Numbered from the stretch's first letter, positions 28,229 through 41,631 are shown. The stretch is 64,000 nucleotides of DNA from Hydnum rufescens UP504 (GCA_014904985.1 MU128915.1:1-64000); one strand, 5' to 3'. Numbers and translations are program-made. The notes: a model not told the origin generated them from the letters alone.

Positions 28229-31200
28229 ATGAGCACATTCATGCCTGGCCCCGGCAAGCGTCATTTTTTTGTCTCCAACCCAGACGACGAGTACGCGCCC
28301 AGGATGCCAACTTACCACCCAACCCCAATCCGCTCTCTCCCCCGCCTCACTACCGTTCAAGCCCCTTCTATCCATGCTCGCCCTCAAGTTCCTTTCATAC
28401 CCTCATCCGACTCCAGTAGCTCCCGATCCTCCCCAGTATTCGATTCCACTCCGTCCCCAGACACTCCAGAAAGCCCCTCCGGCCCCTTGCTCTCCAAGAA
28501 GAATGTTCTCATCATGGTCACTGGCGGAGACACTGGGTGGTTTCCTGTAGATCTCTCTGGCGCAACAGATGGTGCTTCCATCCGCGAGCGAATCCTTGCA
28601 ACCGTAAGTCTCTTTCTTCCACTTCCTGTTCGAGAGACCCATCCGTGTATTTCTCGAAACAGCTCCGGATACCAGACGAAGATCATGACATAACCAAGGT
28701 TTACCGCACCGAGATTCGTGACCATCGTCCTATCGGTGACGCCCTTGGTAACGATGAGCTCCTCAATATTTGCGAGGAAAATGGGGATGCTCAGCGTGCC
28801 CTGCACTTCATGCTGCAGTCTACAAGTTTTCCTTCTTCTTCTGCTATTCTTCCTCCCCCTCCAGCAATAGACCTCACACTTTCCACTGCCCGGACCTTGT
28901 CCGGAGACTTAATGGGTGATCCTCCCATCCTGGACAGTCTCGGCGGCTATGAGGCCTCTGACGAGGGTGTCTCGAGAAGAACTCCAACGTCCTCTGCGAT
29001 GGGTATGTTCTTTCCCTTTGTTTCATTTCAACCTTCAACTGTGCCTACTGAGCGTCTCGTGTACAGTCAACAACAAGCAAGGGGCCCGTGAAATCCCTCC
29101 TCTCCCCCTTCTACTTCTCAGGCCATCCCGAAGCGCAATCCAAATATCTTGAACCCAGCATACAACCGTCCCGTTGCTGTGACATCTCCCGCCAAGGGTC
29201 CTCGTGCCCTTCCTCCTAGCCCATCTAAAGGCTTCACTCACACTCGCTCAGGATCGGACCAGCCCCCGCAGAGCGTTAGCCCCCCTGGCTGGGCCTCTGG
29301 CCCTTTATCACCAACGACGAGCGCGGACCGGGCGCAAGTCGGCATGCAGATACCACGGTCTGCCTCAAGCCAGGGCAGGCGTGTTCCTGAGGTTTGGCCG
29401 GGAAGTCCGACAGCTGAGCCTAACGTGCGACCGCAGCTTCGCGGTGACTCTTCGGAGCCTCACTCGCTTTCTAATCTCAATTCGATTGCACCTCCCCAGT
29501 TGCGCACCCAAGCTTCAACCAATTCGATCCAGTATAATCATGTTCGTAGTGCACCCCCTACAGGCCCCCCACCGCAGCCTCCTCCAAACCAAATACCTTT
29601 CCAGCTACCACCTTTTATTCTCAGTGCTGCCTCATATGCTCGTGTTTCTCAACGAGCCAATGGCAACTCTGGGGTCGATCAGATTGACGCTAGAGCCTAT
29701 CAGCAATACCCATCGTCACAGCCATATGCTGTCTCTCAAACTCCTTACGCATCCTCTTCAAATGCGAATCTGGCAAAACCATCCGGATATCCCCCCCCCA
29801 CCAGGCAGAATTCTGGATCCCAGCAACGGCTCGTGGGCGCTCGTAGCTTTGACAATCTCCGTGCAGGAGCTGCCCGGCCTGGAGTCACGCGCCCACTCCC
29901 TATCGGACCTACTATGGTATCCCCATCTGTCGTCTACCGCGCCACTCCTGCTCCGATCATAACCAATAACCTATCACACCTTCGGATGGACCCTTCGTCA
30001 TCATCCTCTCATGGCGTATTGACCTCTGCCAGTCCCACATCCTCCACTTCTGTAGTTGGTGCGCTTCCAAGTTCTCTTGGGGCTCAACGACCCCAGAACC
30101 CCGCGCGACGCAATCTATATATCAGACCGAATACTGCTGATAATGCCGCCAACTATAACGACTCCTCATCACGACTTGTAAGTAGATCTTTTTTACACCC
30201 TTCACCGCATGTAGAATCTTGTAGCCTCATGCAGCATCCCTTTTTAGTTCTCTCCCACTACAGAACTCAGGCGAACGGGGGCGATGACTGCCACACGAGC
30301 CACAGGGACTACTGGGGGTCGACCTCCACCCACTTCTGCCGCGTACTCAAGTGAGAACATCAGACCACACCTTCCACAACGCCAACCACCGCCATCGCAC
30401 CCTCCACCTCAAGCACCGGTTCCACAGGCGAGCACCCCGCTTAGGGTAAAGCAGACGCAGCCGGCTGCGTCCAATTTGGACTCTCTTGCGCAGATATCCC
30501 CCAGTCTTTCACCTCGTGACGTCGACGGCGTGCCGCCTTCGGTAGCGCACCGTATCGCATCTTCCGAAGTGCTGAATCTAAAACCTCGGAAATCGTACGA
30601 TACACCGATATCCACTTCCCCACGTTCTGATGAAGCCACACTTCGCAACCAGGAATGGCTTCCCAGGTTCATGGATTCAAGGACCCCATACGAGTTCGAT
30701 CCCACTACTACGGCTATGACGTCTCCCCTGTCCCCCACCCCACCTTCACAGCCTCGTCGTTCATTGGAGCGAATTGCTTCCTCGCCATCCACCCCCAAAT
30801 CGCACCGTCAGCCTATACCATCTTCCTCCAGTGATGAGTCCGATGAAACGGACGACGATGACGACGGAGGGACTCTGTGGGAGAAAGGGAATAACCATAA
30901 GCCTAGCCTTACTCCTCTACGAACCAACTTCAAGAGTGATGATGCGTGGCTTGTTCGACCTACGCCAGAAGCTGTTTATGATCGCCTTGAAGCCTTCTTC
31001 CCCGGTCATAATCTTGATGAACCGATGATTGATGCAGGCTCTGGGTCGTCTTCCCCTACTGCAGTAGAACCATCATCGCCCTTCCCCCCGAATCAAACCA
31101 TGCGGGACAACAAGCATCGCCGGTCAATCCGAGGCATTGCTGACGAGCGAAAAAAAAAATTAACGCAGATGCTGAAGAGTGGCTTCTCTGCCAAGGCTGA

Positions 31201-32609
31201 TTCCAAAGCTCTGCTTCGACGACGCAGCACCAAACTCTGGGGAAGTAGGGTAGAAGAATTGCCGATGCATGCGCAAGCGGAGGACATACCACCCGTTCCC
31301 GAACTTACCACCATCCGTTAACAACGTAAATAAACGTAAGTCATTTGACAACCTCTCTATTTACAGGCCCTCACACACCTTGACCTTTCCGTCGTCTTCC
31401 TAGCCACATTCAAATGGGTCAAGGGCGATCTAATAGGCAAGGGCACGTTCGGGAGGGTCTATCTGGCCCTGAATGCCACGACAGGAGACATGATGGCAGT
31501 CAAACAAGTTGAAATGCCCAAGACTAAAAGCGATCAGGACGACTCGCGGCAGCGTTCTGTAGTTGAAGCTCTCAAAGCAGAGAGCGACACGCTCAGCAAG
31601 CTGGATCACCCGCATGTTGTACAGTACCTCGGCTTAGAGGAGACCCCAGATTTCATGAGCATGTGAGTCGGTTCAACCCTGCGATTCCACTTTCCTTTTT
31701 ATCTGAATCACTTGGATTTTCCAAGTTTCCTTGAATACATCCCTGGTGGATCTGTTGGAAGCTGCTTGCGGAAATATGGCAAGTTCTCGGAGAATGTGAT
31801 CAAGTCGTTCACGAAGGACATTTTGGATGGGTTGGCGTATCTCCATTCAGTCGGAATACTGCATCGGGTAGGGTGTTTTGGATCCGTCCGAGTGCATTGA
31901 GCGCGTCACTGATATAAACCTGCAGGATCTCAAAGCCGATAATATTCTGGTGGATCCATCAGGCTCTTGTAAAATATCGGATTTCGGGATTTCTAAGCGG
32001 ACTGGTGCGTTGGAATGTATTTCAGTGTGTAGATGCTGAGTTCAAGTGCAGTCTACTAACAAATACCCGCCTCTCCATAACAGACGACGTTTACGAGAAC
32101 GAAACGAGTACTGCGATGCAGGCTCCATATTTTGGATGGCCCCGGAGGTTCTAATGAATGATCATCAGGGCTACAGCGCCAAGATTGATATTTGGAGCCT
32201 TGGGTGTGTCGTTTTAGAGATGTGGGCAGGACGTAGACCTTGGAATCAGGAAAATATGCTTGCAGTGATGTTCAAGGTACGCCGTGAACCTGACCGTCCT
32301 CGAGACATGTCCTGTATGGCAGGCTCATTATGTTTACTCCACAGCTCGGATCGTCCCGGCAAGCACCCCCAATACCTGACGATGTCGTTCTGGGAGAACT
32401 AGCGGAAGATTTCCGCCAGAAGTGTTTTGCGATGTAAGCCAGTATTGCAGTGTCTGACTAGAAATTTGCGTTGACGGATCTTCGCCCCTAGCAATCCCGA
32501 CGACCGGCCGACTGCTGCGGAACTGTACACACATGCCTACCTTACGATGTCCAGATCGTGGCGATTCCAAGGTTTCTCTATTAACCCAGACACGCCTACT
32601 ACTTCGTGA
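28229..32609 (+). CDS. BCK1: Bck1/Ste11-type MAP kinase kinase kinase
   Basis: Start ATG 28229; intron 28604-28662 is clear. Residues about 95-185 resemble the Ras-binding-like domain of fungal Ste11/Bck1 kinases ([46 protein letters not shown]). A long Ser/Pro-rich disordered region follows. The C-terminal kinase domain has [32 protein letters not shown] (spliced), [16 protein letters not shown] and [15 protein letters not shown], ending [18 protein letters not shown]; stop TGA at 32607. Known role of Bck1: middle kinase of the cell-wall integrity cascade below Pkc1. Joins near 29003-29158, 30178-30263 and 31320-31410 could not be fixed with confidence, and one G is missing near 32120 in the activation segment (CAGGC for CAGGGC). 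Confidence 0.8.
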
Positions 32610-35330
32610 TACCTCTTGCATGCACTTTTGACATGAATTCACGCACAGACGCTGTCATCTTCGTTATCTTCTTTAACAACAACCCTCCCCCTCCCCAATT
32701 TCTGTTGCAAAATTCCCCCCTACTTACCTACTCACCCTTTTCCACCTACTTATTCCCCCACCTATCTTCAATTATCTTTTTGCTTCAACTGTGCCGTCGT
32801 TCACTGCCACTACCCATCCACGTTTTGTTTTGTTTTGTTTTTGTTTTTTTTTTCACTATGGAATTGTCCTCGATTAGTCCATCGATCTCACATCTGACGT
32901 TACCAAAACTGCAATTCCCTTGTAACTCTCCCACTGTCTTGTGTTTCCCATATTTTTTTTCTCTTTCCATTTGGATTCATGATGTTCTTATAATCAAATC
33001 ACCATCAGCATTGTTGTGGATTTCATTTCCTTGAAGTGAAAAAAAAAACAAACCACACCCACCCTGGCCTTTCGGACGTGCTCGGGCCTCGCCGCCCCTC
33101 CCTCGCGTTATTGCCACGGCCCTTTCAATGTCCTCAGTCACTGCATAAGACCCCCCTCACGTTCACACACGCACGCACGCACGCACACACGCAGAACGGG
33201 AAACAACGATTCTCCGCGGCTTTGCCAGCACTACTGTACTACTTTGACTTGTAAAATTAAACATTGTGCCCTGTTTCTTTTCATTTTTTTTTGCTTGGTC
33301 TCTCGTCGTCCCATGTGTTATGTAGTGTGTACGTAGTTTTACAGTCGTGTTCCTCGATCAGGGAGGGGGAGAGATTTCAAAGATCGATCGAGGCACTGTT
33401 ATGTAAAGTATTGCATATACATGACCGATTTCACCAATGTGGCAGCAAAAAAGGAACGAGAAAAGGGGGGGAGTTGGCAAAAGTCAAAGAGATTTAATTC
33501 CATATGCGTGCCTGTGGCCCCCCCCCCCCCCCTGCGTGTGTTCTTGTAAAATGTGAATTATACATGCAGGAGAGCCTCATACCCGCCACTCACTCACTGG
33601 ATTACTTTCACACTCTTGGAACACTCATGTTCCCGCCGGCTCTCCTCTATCCGGATGGGTGTGTGCATACATTGTAGTCTAGATAGATTAGATAACCACT
33701 GTTCCCCTTTCCCCAATTTCCTCATTTGGTCTTACTTGCGGTGCTGTCATCCCGATTCAATTTCTGGTCTGCACATCCACGTTTTCCACGTTTCTTCAGA
33801 CTCGGGTGGGAGGCGTTCGCTGGCCGCCCTAGAAGTACAAGTACAGTACCTTATCGTCGTTTGTATTATAATCACGTTTTTCTTTTTTAGCGACTAAATA
33901 AACCCCTCGGGGTTAACTATCAGGGCAAACAATCAGGGGGGAGGGGGAAGCGGAGGAGGGTTGTTTCATCAACAGTTTAAAAAAAAAAGGAATTTAGTGC
34001 ACTTTTTTGGAGGCTAGGGTCATTTTAGCCGAGCGTTATCGGTGCTATATATGGCCATGTTTTCTTTCTGTTGGTCCTGTTCTGTTCTTATTTTTTCGGG
34101 GGGAAGGGTCGGTAGTGAGGGTGGGGGAAGAGTTCATGACGTCCGGGCATATCGCACTACGTACATAATTGCACTCGCCCACTCGCCTATCTGATCTGGC
34201 CAGTCGTCAGGTCACAAGCACTTTTGTTTTTGGTTTTTATCCAAAAGAAAAAGCGCATTTACGTAGACGTAGACGCAACAACAAAAAGTTTTTCAAACAT
34301 TAAGCTTTTTTGAAGTGCACATGGAACGAGGTCGGAAGGTGGAAGACGGAAGACGGAATTGGGATTGGAATTGGGGATTTCATCGAGGCCAGGTGGTGGG
34401 CCACGAGCAGTATACATAGTACGGTCAGCGCAAGCCTGGGGAGTTGTTTCCGCTTGATCGGAGCCATGGTATGGCGTGCACGTTCTGATAAATGCGTGTG
34501 TGTTACCGATGAGTCGATGAGTAGAAAAGGGGGCCGGCCAAAAGAGAAAGTCGAAAAAGAAGCGTCGTGGCACGTGGAGCGCGTTTCTAGTCTGCGCGTG
34601 CGCGTTTCATAGAGTTACAAGCAGTTGTTACAGTATGACGGACGGGCTAGAATCACCGATAAGGTGGGAGGATAAGCGTCATTCGAGTTACTGTACAGTA
34701 ATGTAGGTCAGGTCATTTCCATGGGAAATACGCCTACGTGGGCCTCAATATGCTTCTGGTCACGGGCGTTGGCGAGTAAAATTAATGCATACTGTGGAAT
34801 GATGCACTATCTTGTGAGAGGACCTGTGAGTAGTACAGAAGAGAGATTGATAAAATGGTGCCCCCCGCACCCCCTGGATGGCAATGTGCATGCCTGAGCG
34901 GTATATTTGTCGTGGGTTGCTGTAATATGGCAACGTCGTGGACTCTAGGCCTGCACTGGAACGAAGGTCGTCTTTGACGCTCACTGTGGCCGACGGAAGA
35001 ACCAACGAAATGAAAAAGGAGTGAAGAATACAGAAGCCACATTTGCAAGATCTCATATGAGAAGAGGCGAGAAACTTCCCAGGTAGGACTTCATTTGTGC
35101 CACTAGTACACACCTGTGAATTTCATTCTAGAGAAACTGCAGAATGCATGTGACTTGAATGTTTCAGCGATAAGTCGGACAGAAGAGTAGACCAACTACG
35201 TCTGATATTCGACATCGCAGCACAGCCAAGGGCTGACTAAGCAACACAAAGTAGCGCTCATTGGCCTCGCCGAGGCGATAAGTTCAAGATCGCACGTGGT
35301 CCGCGGACGTTTTAGAAAGCTAAACAACAC
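32610..35330. other. Intergenic, no gene seen
   Basis: Lies between the 3' ends of the kinase and LSC1 genes. Very T-rich at 32650-33010, with homopolymers (a C run near 33520) and an ACGC/ACAC microsatellite near 33165. No coherent reading frame. Confidence 0.5.
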
Positions 35331-35815
35331 CTGTTATATCCTAGATCCAGCGACCGCTAAAAGGAGAGATGTAGTTTTTGGGTTAAATTCTAATCCAAGT
35401 CCGGGAAATTTGCCTCGAGGAACGCCATGAAAAACCCTCTAGGTTCAAAACAAGAATTCTTTGACCTCATCAAACCTCCTAAAAATGTCCCCAGCCTCGT
35501 CTAAGACATGTTTACTCAGTCTCACCTCCATCTCCATCCAAAACCTTCTTGGCCGCTTTCTTGTTCATTGACAGCCTTGGGGATGTACGTAGAATAGTGA
35601 TTTAATTTGTATTTTTGAGGACAAAGGAATCATTCTTGATATTATGGATGAGACGGAGGCATGTACCCAAATGATTTATCATGGATAGTGGCAGCTGGGC
35701 AAATAGCTGAAAATCTCACAGTGTTTGCCAAACTAGTCCAAGGCAAGCCGAAATTGCGCTTGCAATCTCAAAATCGCCCCCAAAATCTGGGAACAGTGGA
35801 TCTAGGATATAACAG
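35331..35815. mobile_element. 485 bp MITE-like element
   Basis: Perfect 19 bp terminal inverted repeats: CTGTTATATCCTAGATCCA at 35331-35349 and its reverse complement at 35797-35815. No ORF and no obvious target-site duplication. Confidence 0.6.
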
Positions 35816-35840
35816 TAGTTGAGCTAGCAACCTCTAATTG

Positions 35841-36012
35841 CTCACAAACCCACACTCATAAGTATATTCATAAGCTGCTCACAAAGTTCCGAAATGAGTT
35901 ACGGATGAGTTATGCGGGTCCTGAGCTCCATAACTTTTTCGTAACTTTTCTCGGAACTTTATCAGCAGTTTATGAAAATACTTATGAGTGACTTTATCGG
36001 TGGATTTGTGAA
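35841..36012. repeat. 172 bp foldback hairpin
   Basis: Arms 35841-35893 and 35951-36012 pair over words such as TCACAAA/TTTGTGA, ACTCATAAGTAT/ATACTTATGAGT and AAAGTTCCGA/TCGGAACTTT. The loop itself holds a second small inverted pair (ATGAGTTACG with CGTAAC). Between 36013 and 36518 nothing further is seen. Confidence 0.65.
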
Positions 36013-36518
36013 ACCCCTCCTATTGATCGGCCAGACGGCATTCTGAAATCCGTGAAAATCTCTAGTGCCAGCCTGACCGCTCAGCCATCTAACTCCTCAG
36101 TACTAGAAAGCGGATCTCTGACAGCAGCGCTCACATCCGCTGCATCTTTTGGCCCAAAATCCGTGAAGTGGATCGACGTTTCGCCAAAACTTCGTTTGAA
36201 AATCGGTGAAACCACACCTCAAGGAGCCACAGTAATAGACCTCGCGGGAATCCTATGACATCCTGCAGGAACACGCCTCTATTGATGCTCGATAGAGCAG
36301 AATTTAGAAACAACCAGATCCGCCCGCCGAATGATCTCTATTGCACAAGGCTCTCGCCCCTCAAATGAGGATGTTGCAACCTTGATACCTCCCTGGTCGT
36401 ACTGAAACTATGTTCCCCACTACGGGCATATTCACTGTCAGTTCCTACTCTATAGCGGGAGGTTAGCTAAATTACACCATTGGTTGGCAATAATAAATAG
36501 TTGTAGACCACCCAGCAC

Positions 36519-38144
36519 TCAGGCGAGTCCTGCAATCTGCATTTCCTAGATACGCGGACGGATGTCATTCAGTACATCAAGCACCAGCCAAAGCACGATG
36601 AAGAAAAAAAAAAGGTACCTTCAAGAGCAAACTGCCAATCTTCGCGGGACTGTCACTAACGATAGCCCCCGCTCTCTCGAGCGCCGCAACTTTATCGCTC
36701 GCGGCCCCCTTCCCACCAGAGATGATGCACCAGCGTGACCCATGCGCCTGCCCGGTGGAGCCGTGACGCCTGCGATGAATCCGACCACAGGCTTTGGCTT
36801 TGCGCGCGTCTTGTTATATCGCTCCAGGTACTCCGCAGCCTCTTCTTCCATGGATCCGCCGATCTCACCAATAATGACGATGCCTAGCAAAAGAAAACGT
36901 CGACCAAGTTGATCATCGTTCGCCACCCTCACCAGAACAAGGATTAGGGGTAGATTCAAGGAGCGCGCACCTTCCGTGTTGGGGTCGTCTAGGAAAACCT
37001 TGAGAACATCAACGTGCTGCGTCCCCGGGAAGGGGTCACCACCAATACCGACGCACAGGGACTGCCCAAGGCCAACAAGCGTGGTCTGGTTCACAGCCTC
37101 GTACGTCAAGGTACCAGAACGCGATACGATCCCTTTCCAGAAATCATCAGCAACCTTGGAGCACATCTGGATAGGGGACGATGGCCCAAAAAGAAAAAAG
37201 AAAAAAGATGCACACCGATCTTTCCTGGCTTGTGAATATGTCCGGGCTGGATACCCATCTTACACCCGAGGGGATTGATGACTCCGGGGCAGTTCGGGCC
37301 TACCAGACGCGACTTGGACTGGCTCTTGAGTGCGTTGATGACCTGTTTTTTTTTTGGGTGAATGATTTACAGAGAGTAGTCCATGAGATGACGAGAGTAA
37401 TGAAGGAAATTAGCCACCCCCAAGTTCGCAGGTGACCGCTGAGTGGAGGTCAAGCGCGAAATGGCTCACCTTAATTTCATCTTGCTGGGGGATACCTTCT
37501 GTAATGCAGACGATAAGTCCGATCTCATTCTCTATGGCTTCTATGATTGCGTCTGCGGCGGATGGAGGGGGAACGTAGAGGACTGTAGCATCGGGTTGAG
37601 TGTCCCTGACGGCCTTGTCATTGAATTGCGACAAGAGGAAAAGAGATAGAAAAAGTTCAACCAAAAAGGAAAGACGCCAGCCAGTACAGGAGCCACTTGC
37701 ACAACTGACCTCGCGCACGCTGCCAAACACGGGGAGACCGAGATGGATCTGTCCAGCCTTCTTGGGGGACACGCCACCCACCATACGAGTGCCGTATTCC
37801 AAGGCCTCCTTGACGTGGAAAGTTCCCTATTTTGAGTGAGTGGCTGGCAGTCAGTGGCATGCTTCTCGTCCTTGCCTCAGATGTCTGGCTGGGCGTGTTG
37901 TAGGGCCAATGGAGACTAACTGTCTTTCCCGTAAAGCCCTGACACAAAACTTTTGTGTCCTTGTGGATGAGGAGATTCCGGATGGTGTCTTCATAGCTTC
38001 GTCTCGACGCTGAGCTAACAAAAGTGCGTCGGCCGACTGGAAAAGCAAAGAGAATGAGCCCATGGGGAATTATAGGAGGCATCTGCCTAAATGGCAGAGC
38101 TTACCACTCGATTTGGAGGCAAAAAAGAGTGTTCGGCGCAACAT
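36519..38144 (-). CDS. LSC1: Succinyl-CoA ligase alpha subunit, mitochondrial
   Basis: Start at 38144 gives an Arg/Ser-rich mitochondrial presequence ([19 protein letters not shown]) after splicing 38104-38037. Then [52 protein letters not shown] block ([14 protein letters not shown]), [64 protein letters not shown] and [10 protein letters not shown] with the active-site His. The last exon encodes only [12 protein letters not shown] (stop at 36519). Introns: 37920-37827, 37709-37614, 37469-37343, 37215-37133, 36970-36884, 36617-36546. Reaction: succinyl-CoA to succinate with nucleotide triphosphate formation in the TCA cycle. One C is missing near 36729 (GGTGCATC for GGTGCCATC), shifting the frame after GHAG. 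Confidence 0.88.
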
Positions 38145-38525
38145 AGTATAAACTTTCAGGACTAATCTGGACTTGTCCGAAGTTTCATATGAGGCGTCAC
38201 ATAATTCATGTCCCCACCCTTGCGTCAACTAGTGCCGCCAGTGACCAGCGTATTTACCCCAATAATGTTAAGACCGGTACATGGACGCATACAAGCTTGT
38301 CAATCACGGGGGATTGGAAGGAGGTACATAAGCTACTGAGATAGAGTGGAATGGGTGAACACAAGGGCAAACAGTTCGTAAAGAAATAGAAGAATTGGAG
38401 AATGGAAGCCGCGAACAACGTTGCTTTCCGGGAACTGAGCGAGAGGAGGTGAGCAGGAATTTTCCGGGATAAAAAGGAGGAAACACCAACTAGACATAAA
38501 ATAGGCCGATCAACTGACAGCAGTC
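38145..38525. other. LSC1 upstream region
   Basis: 380 bp between the LSC1 start and the stop of the next minus-strand gene; it must hold the LSC1 promoter. No clear TATA box or other motif was found. Confidence 0.4.
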
Positions 38526-39035
38526 TTACTCCTCAATCTCGTCAGAACCTTCCTTTTCCGCTGCGTCCTCTCCCTTTTTGCTTTTCTTGGGCTTGGGGCA
38601 GCTTTCGGTTTGGGTTCCTTTGGTTTGGCCTCTTTACCCTTGTTCGGGTTCTCGTCTGCCTCCTTCCATTGCTTTGCGACCTGCGGTAAACAAGAACATT
38701 CATGCGCGAAAAATTTGGAGCAAAAGCATTTGAATCAGAGGCACCAAAGAGAGGTTAAAGGTACTCACAGCAGAGAAGGCGTCCTTGTGGGGGATGTCTA
38801 GGATGCTCTTGTTTATAGACAGGCAAGACGTCCTTCATGTATTGCTGATAAGCCGTAATAGGCTTTTTCTCTCCAGTCACTTAGGGGTTAGGAAGTGAAG
38901 CGGAGAGGGGACAGGCGCGAAGAACAAGGTTGGAAGGAGTGAGTAATTAGCGCCAGGTCGAGTGATCGGGTGGCACAGACCTTTCTTCTCCTTCTTTGGT
39001 TTCTCTTCAGTATCAGATTTGGCGGCTTTGGGCAT
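38526..39035 (-). CDS. YABBY/HMG-box-like small basic protein
   Basis: Exon 1 (39035-38981) encodes MPKAAKSDTEEKPKKEKK. After an intron, exon 2 gives EKKPITAYQQYMKDVLPVYK and LDIPHKDAFSAV. After another intron exon 3 gives VAKQWKEADENPNKGKE and a Lys/Pro tail ending EKEGSDEIEE-stop. The AYxxYMK...W.....NPN order matches the fungal YABBY-like branch of HMG-box proteins, which bind DNA without strong sequence preference. Two frame shifts are needed to read it through: near 38850 and in a C run near 38600. Given the clean conservation on both sides these look like sequence errors. Confidence 0.7.
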
Positions 39036-39611
39036 GGTGAACTGGGAGGTTGATGATTAGATGATAAACGAGGGAGGGAAGAGGAGTAATCTTCAGATTC
39101 GCGCCAGATCCCCCGCCCTAAGGACCGCGAATTTTGCATCCGAAGCGCGTTTAACTCCGTGAAAAACAACAAAAATCAGAGCACACCACGGCGCCATAAG
39201 TGCGATGGGGGCAACTCCGCTTAGAGGCATATATCGCTGCCATGGTGGGGAATGGTGTAACACTCTTCCTGGGCACTGCGAAGGAGGCGACGCGCTCGAA
39301 GAATTTGTTCTTATACAAAGCTCACTTCCCTGGCTCATGCTCCTTTAATCGCAACCCAGAGAGCCCAATGCATATAGAGTCATGTGGCCATCATAGGCCA
39401 TCGTGACAAAGAGCAAAAAAATACCTTCGGAAAATTGATACATAGCGGCTAAGATAAAGCGAGAGACGCAAGGAACGTGGCTATATCATCGGAGAATCAT
39501 CTCTGCCTTGCATGATTAAAGCGCGTGTGTACCTTGTTTTGAGGGACCGTCAGTCCCGCACTACGTGGAGAAGGAGTCCGCTCACGATAGCCCGCTGGAA
39601 AGCCAACTGCG
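39036..39611. other. Intergenic
   Basis: About 575 bp between two minus-strand genes. It holds the promoter of the YABBY/HMG-like gene. No gene seen. Confidence 0.45.
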
Positions 39612-41074
39612 TTATACAATTACTGTATTAAACACATAATCCCATAGTTTGGCTATAGGCAGCAAAATTCACTAACACTGTCGAATGCATTAGGAAAAGG
39701 CGCTTACTTGTAATACCAAACCCAAGGTCAATGTTCTTGTAATGATGGGATAAGTGATACCGCTTCATTTCCCGAATGTGCCCGGGGAGGGATGCGTGGT
39801 GAAGGCTAAGCAAGAGGTGGGGGGACATGCGTGAGGACCAGGGCCAAACGGAAAGGAGATGAAGCAAAGATCACCAGTAATGCATACTATCATATACAAC
39901 ATCTGGCAAGTCAAGCCTGAATCTAAGGAATCATAATATCTAGGGGCTGTGAAGAGCCACTTACAAGGCAACAAAGAGACCTGATACAAGTCCATTAGCA
40001 ATAGCCGGGGAGAATAGAGCATACAGTAGACGTGTAGCCGGGAACTGCACCACAGCGAACATGGTTGGGGGCAAGACAAGGCGTAGCCTACTCTAGGTCA
40101 GAATAAACCTAGCGAGCCGAGAGCGAGTTGGATTGTCACCTGTCCATAGGCAGAAAATGATGGATGCCATGAAGGATAAAATGCGCAGTAAGAAAGGCAG
40201 GAGTATCGGGCAATAGCCTGTCCAAGTGAAATAAGTAGCGATGATGAAGGTACTCGAAGAAAGTCCATAGGAACAGGCCGACAAAGAATAATGATGTGGT
40301 CTTGGCAAGTGACACGGCGGTGATAGAATCGACAGCAAACGAAGCCCATGAAAAGGGAAAGTGAGGGGCCGTTCCGGAGAATTGGAGGGTAGAGCGGATG
40401 AAAATGGCAGTGGCGATAGGCAACCAGACTATCGGCACCACATACCACTCTGTGACGCGTGAAAACCTGCACAAGCAAGTATGACTTCTGTCAGCCATCA
40501 CACTGGTTCCTTTGGCAGACTATGATTGTGGCACCTCGAGATAATCTGGACCGAAACAACGGGCGGTTTTTGAAACATGACGAGGCTGATGTACTTGCTG
40601 TAAATAAAATTCTTTGCTGAAGCTGCTTTCCCACATCTGCCGGATTAATGGCTTGTTCAGATCGAGGAATTCATTCTTCTCATAATCATCGTCCGGGGAG
40701 GTCTCGTTGGGATGGAAGTGATCGGTGACCACCCAGTCTAATTTTCAGAGTTGGGCATTATCCACACACCGTAATAAAAAAATTAACGCACCACCATTAA
40801 CAAGAGCAGGCGTTGCCCCGATCTTCCCGACAGCATACTGATTCAAAATGTCATAAGCCGCCTGTGAGTGATCGTGTCCCCTGGGATCCGTCATCGCATC
40901 GCCGACGTCTTTTCCCGCATGGCGAAGTATAAGGTCGTTTCCACCAGGATGGTCGTCCAAAAATCCAGTAACATCATAAACTCTTCTAGCGCGTGTTATC
41001 CAGCAGTCGCCCTTGGAGGCATGCCGCTCGACGTCCGAGCCTGTGTAGATACGCTGAGTGGCACCTATGCGCAT
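39612..41074 (-). CDS. SCS7: Sphingolipid/fatty acid 2-hydroxylase
   Basis: Start at 41074 begins a cytochrome b5-like domain with RVYDVTGFLDDHPGG and the second haem-side motif HAGKDVGDAM. After intron 40791-40738 a linker follows, then a four-helix membrane hydroxylase with di-iron His clusters HHRYLFH, HGIHHFLPMD, LPDVVYDSMHYW and KRYHLSHHYKNIDLGFGIT. The last small exon gives KLWDYVFNTVIV-stop (39612). Known role: 2-hydroxylation of the ceramide very-long-chain fatty acid in the ER. A one-base irregularity lies at the junction near 40470 (VFTR / TEWYVVP). Divergent from the HSP20 gene across 635 bp. Confidence 0.85.
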
Positions 41075-41501
41075 GATTCAGCAAAGTCTTCTCGGCTCTT
41101 CCCGCTAGCCGCCCGCTCTAGTTCCCTGAGCCCGGTGCGAGGCGCGAGCACCTCGCTCCAGCTAGGACTTGATAAGTGTAGTAGATCCAATTAAGAGTTG
41201 TATCTTGAGTTCTTCCCTGATCTCGATTCACTTCATTAATTGTTGTTTAAGCGAGGAACGAGGTTACACTAACCTAATCCGTCCCGCTGTATTCGTAGTT
41301 TTTCTCTCGTTCTCTCGGTACGCTACGCTTAGTGTCCCGTTTATTTTTGTGTCCACCCTGCCTCCACCTTTTCCTTTTTGTCTTTGTACGCTACCGGTCC
41401 GTCGCCGCAAAATTTGAGGCCCTCCTGTCGACTCGCTACCCCTCGGTGCATCGGAAGCGTTTTAACCGATTAGTTATAATTGAGCTCACCGCGCCCCAAA
41501 A

Positions 41502-41514
41502 GAATGTTCTGGAA
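41502..41514 (+). promoter_or_regulatory. Heat-shock element
   Basis: GAATGTTCTGGAA is a perfect three-unit nGAAnnTTCnnGAAn array, 196 bp upstream of the HSP20 start codon. A further TCTGGAA follows. This is the binding site expected for heat-shock factor. Confidence 0.75.
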
Positions 41515-41624
41515 TCTGGAATTTGCCTTATCGGGAATTTAATTTAATATTGGTGACGTCATGTAGAAATTGCCACGACGCTGGAGAAAGGCCTGGACTC
41601 ATGGAGGTAGGGGGACGGGCGCAG

Positions 41625-41631
41625 TATAAAA
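41625..41631 (+). promoter_or_regulatory. TATA box of the HSP20 gene
   Basis: TATAAAA, 79 bp before the ATG at 41710 and about 110 bp downstream of the heat-shock element. Confidence 0.65.

Noticed and set aside
33880..33930. CCCCTCGGGG hairpin as a terminator
   Set aside because: Bacterial-style terminators are not expected here; probably chance in a long intergenic region.
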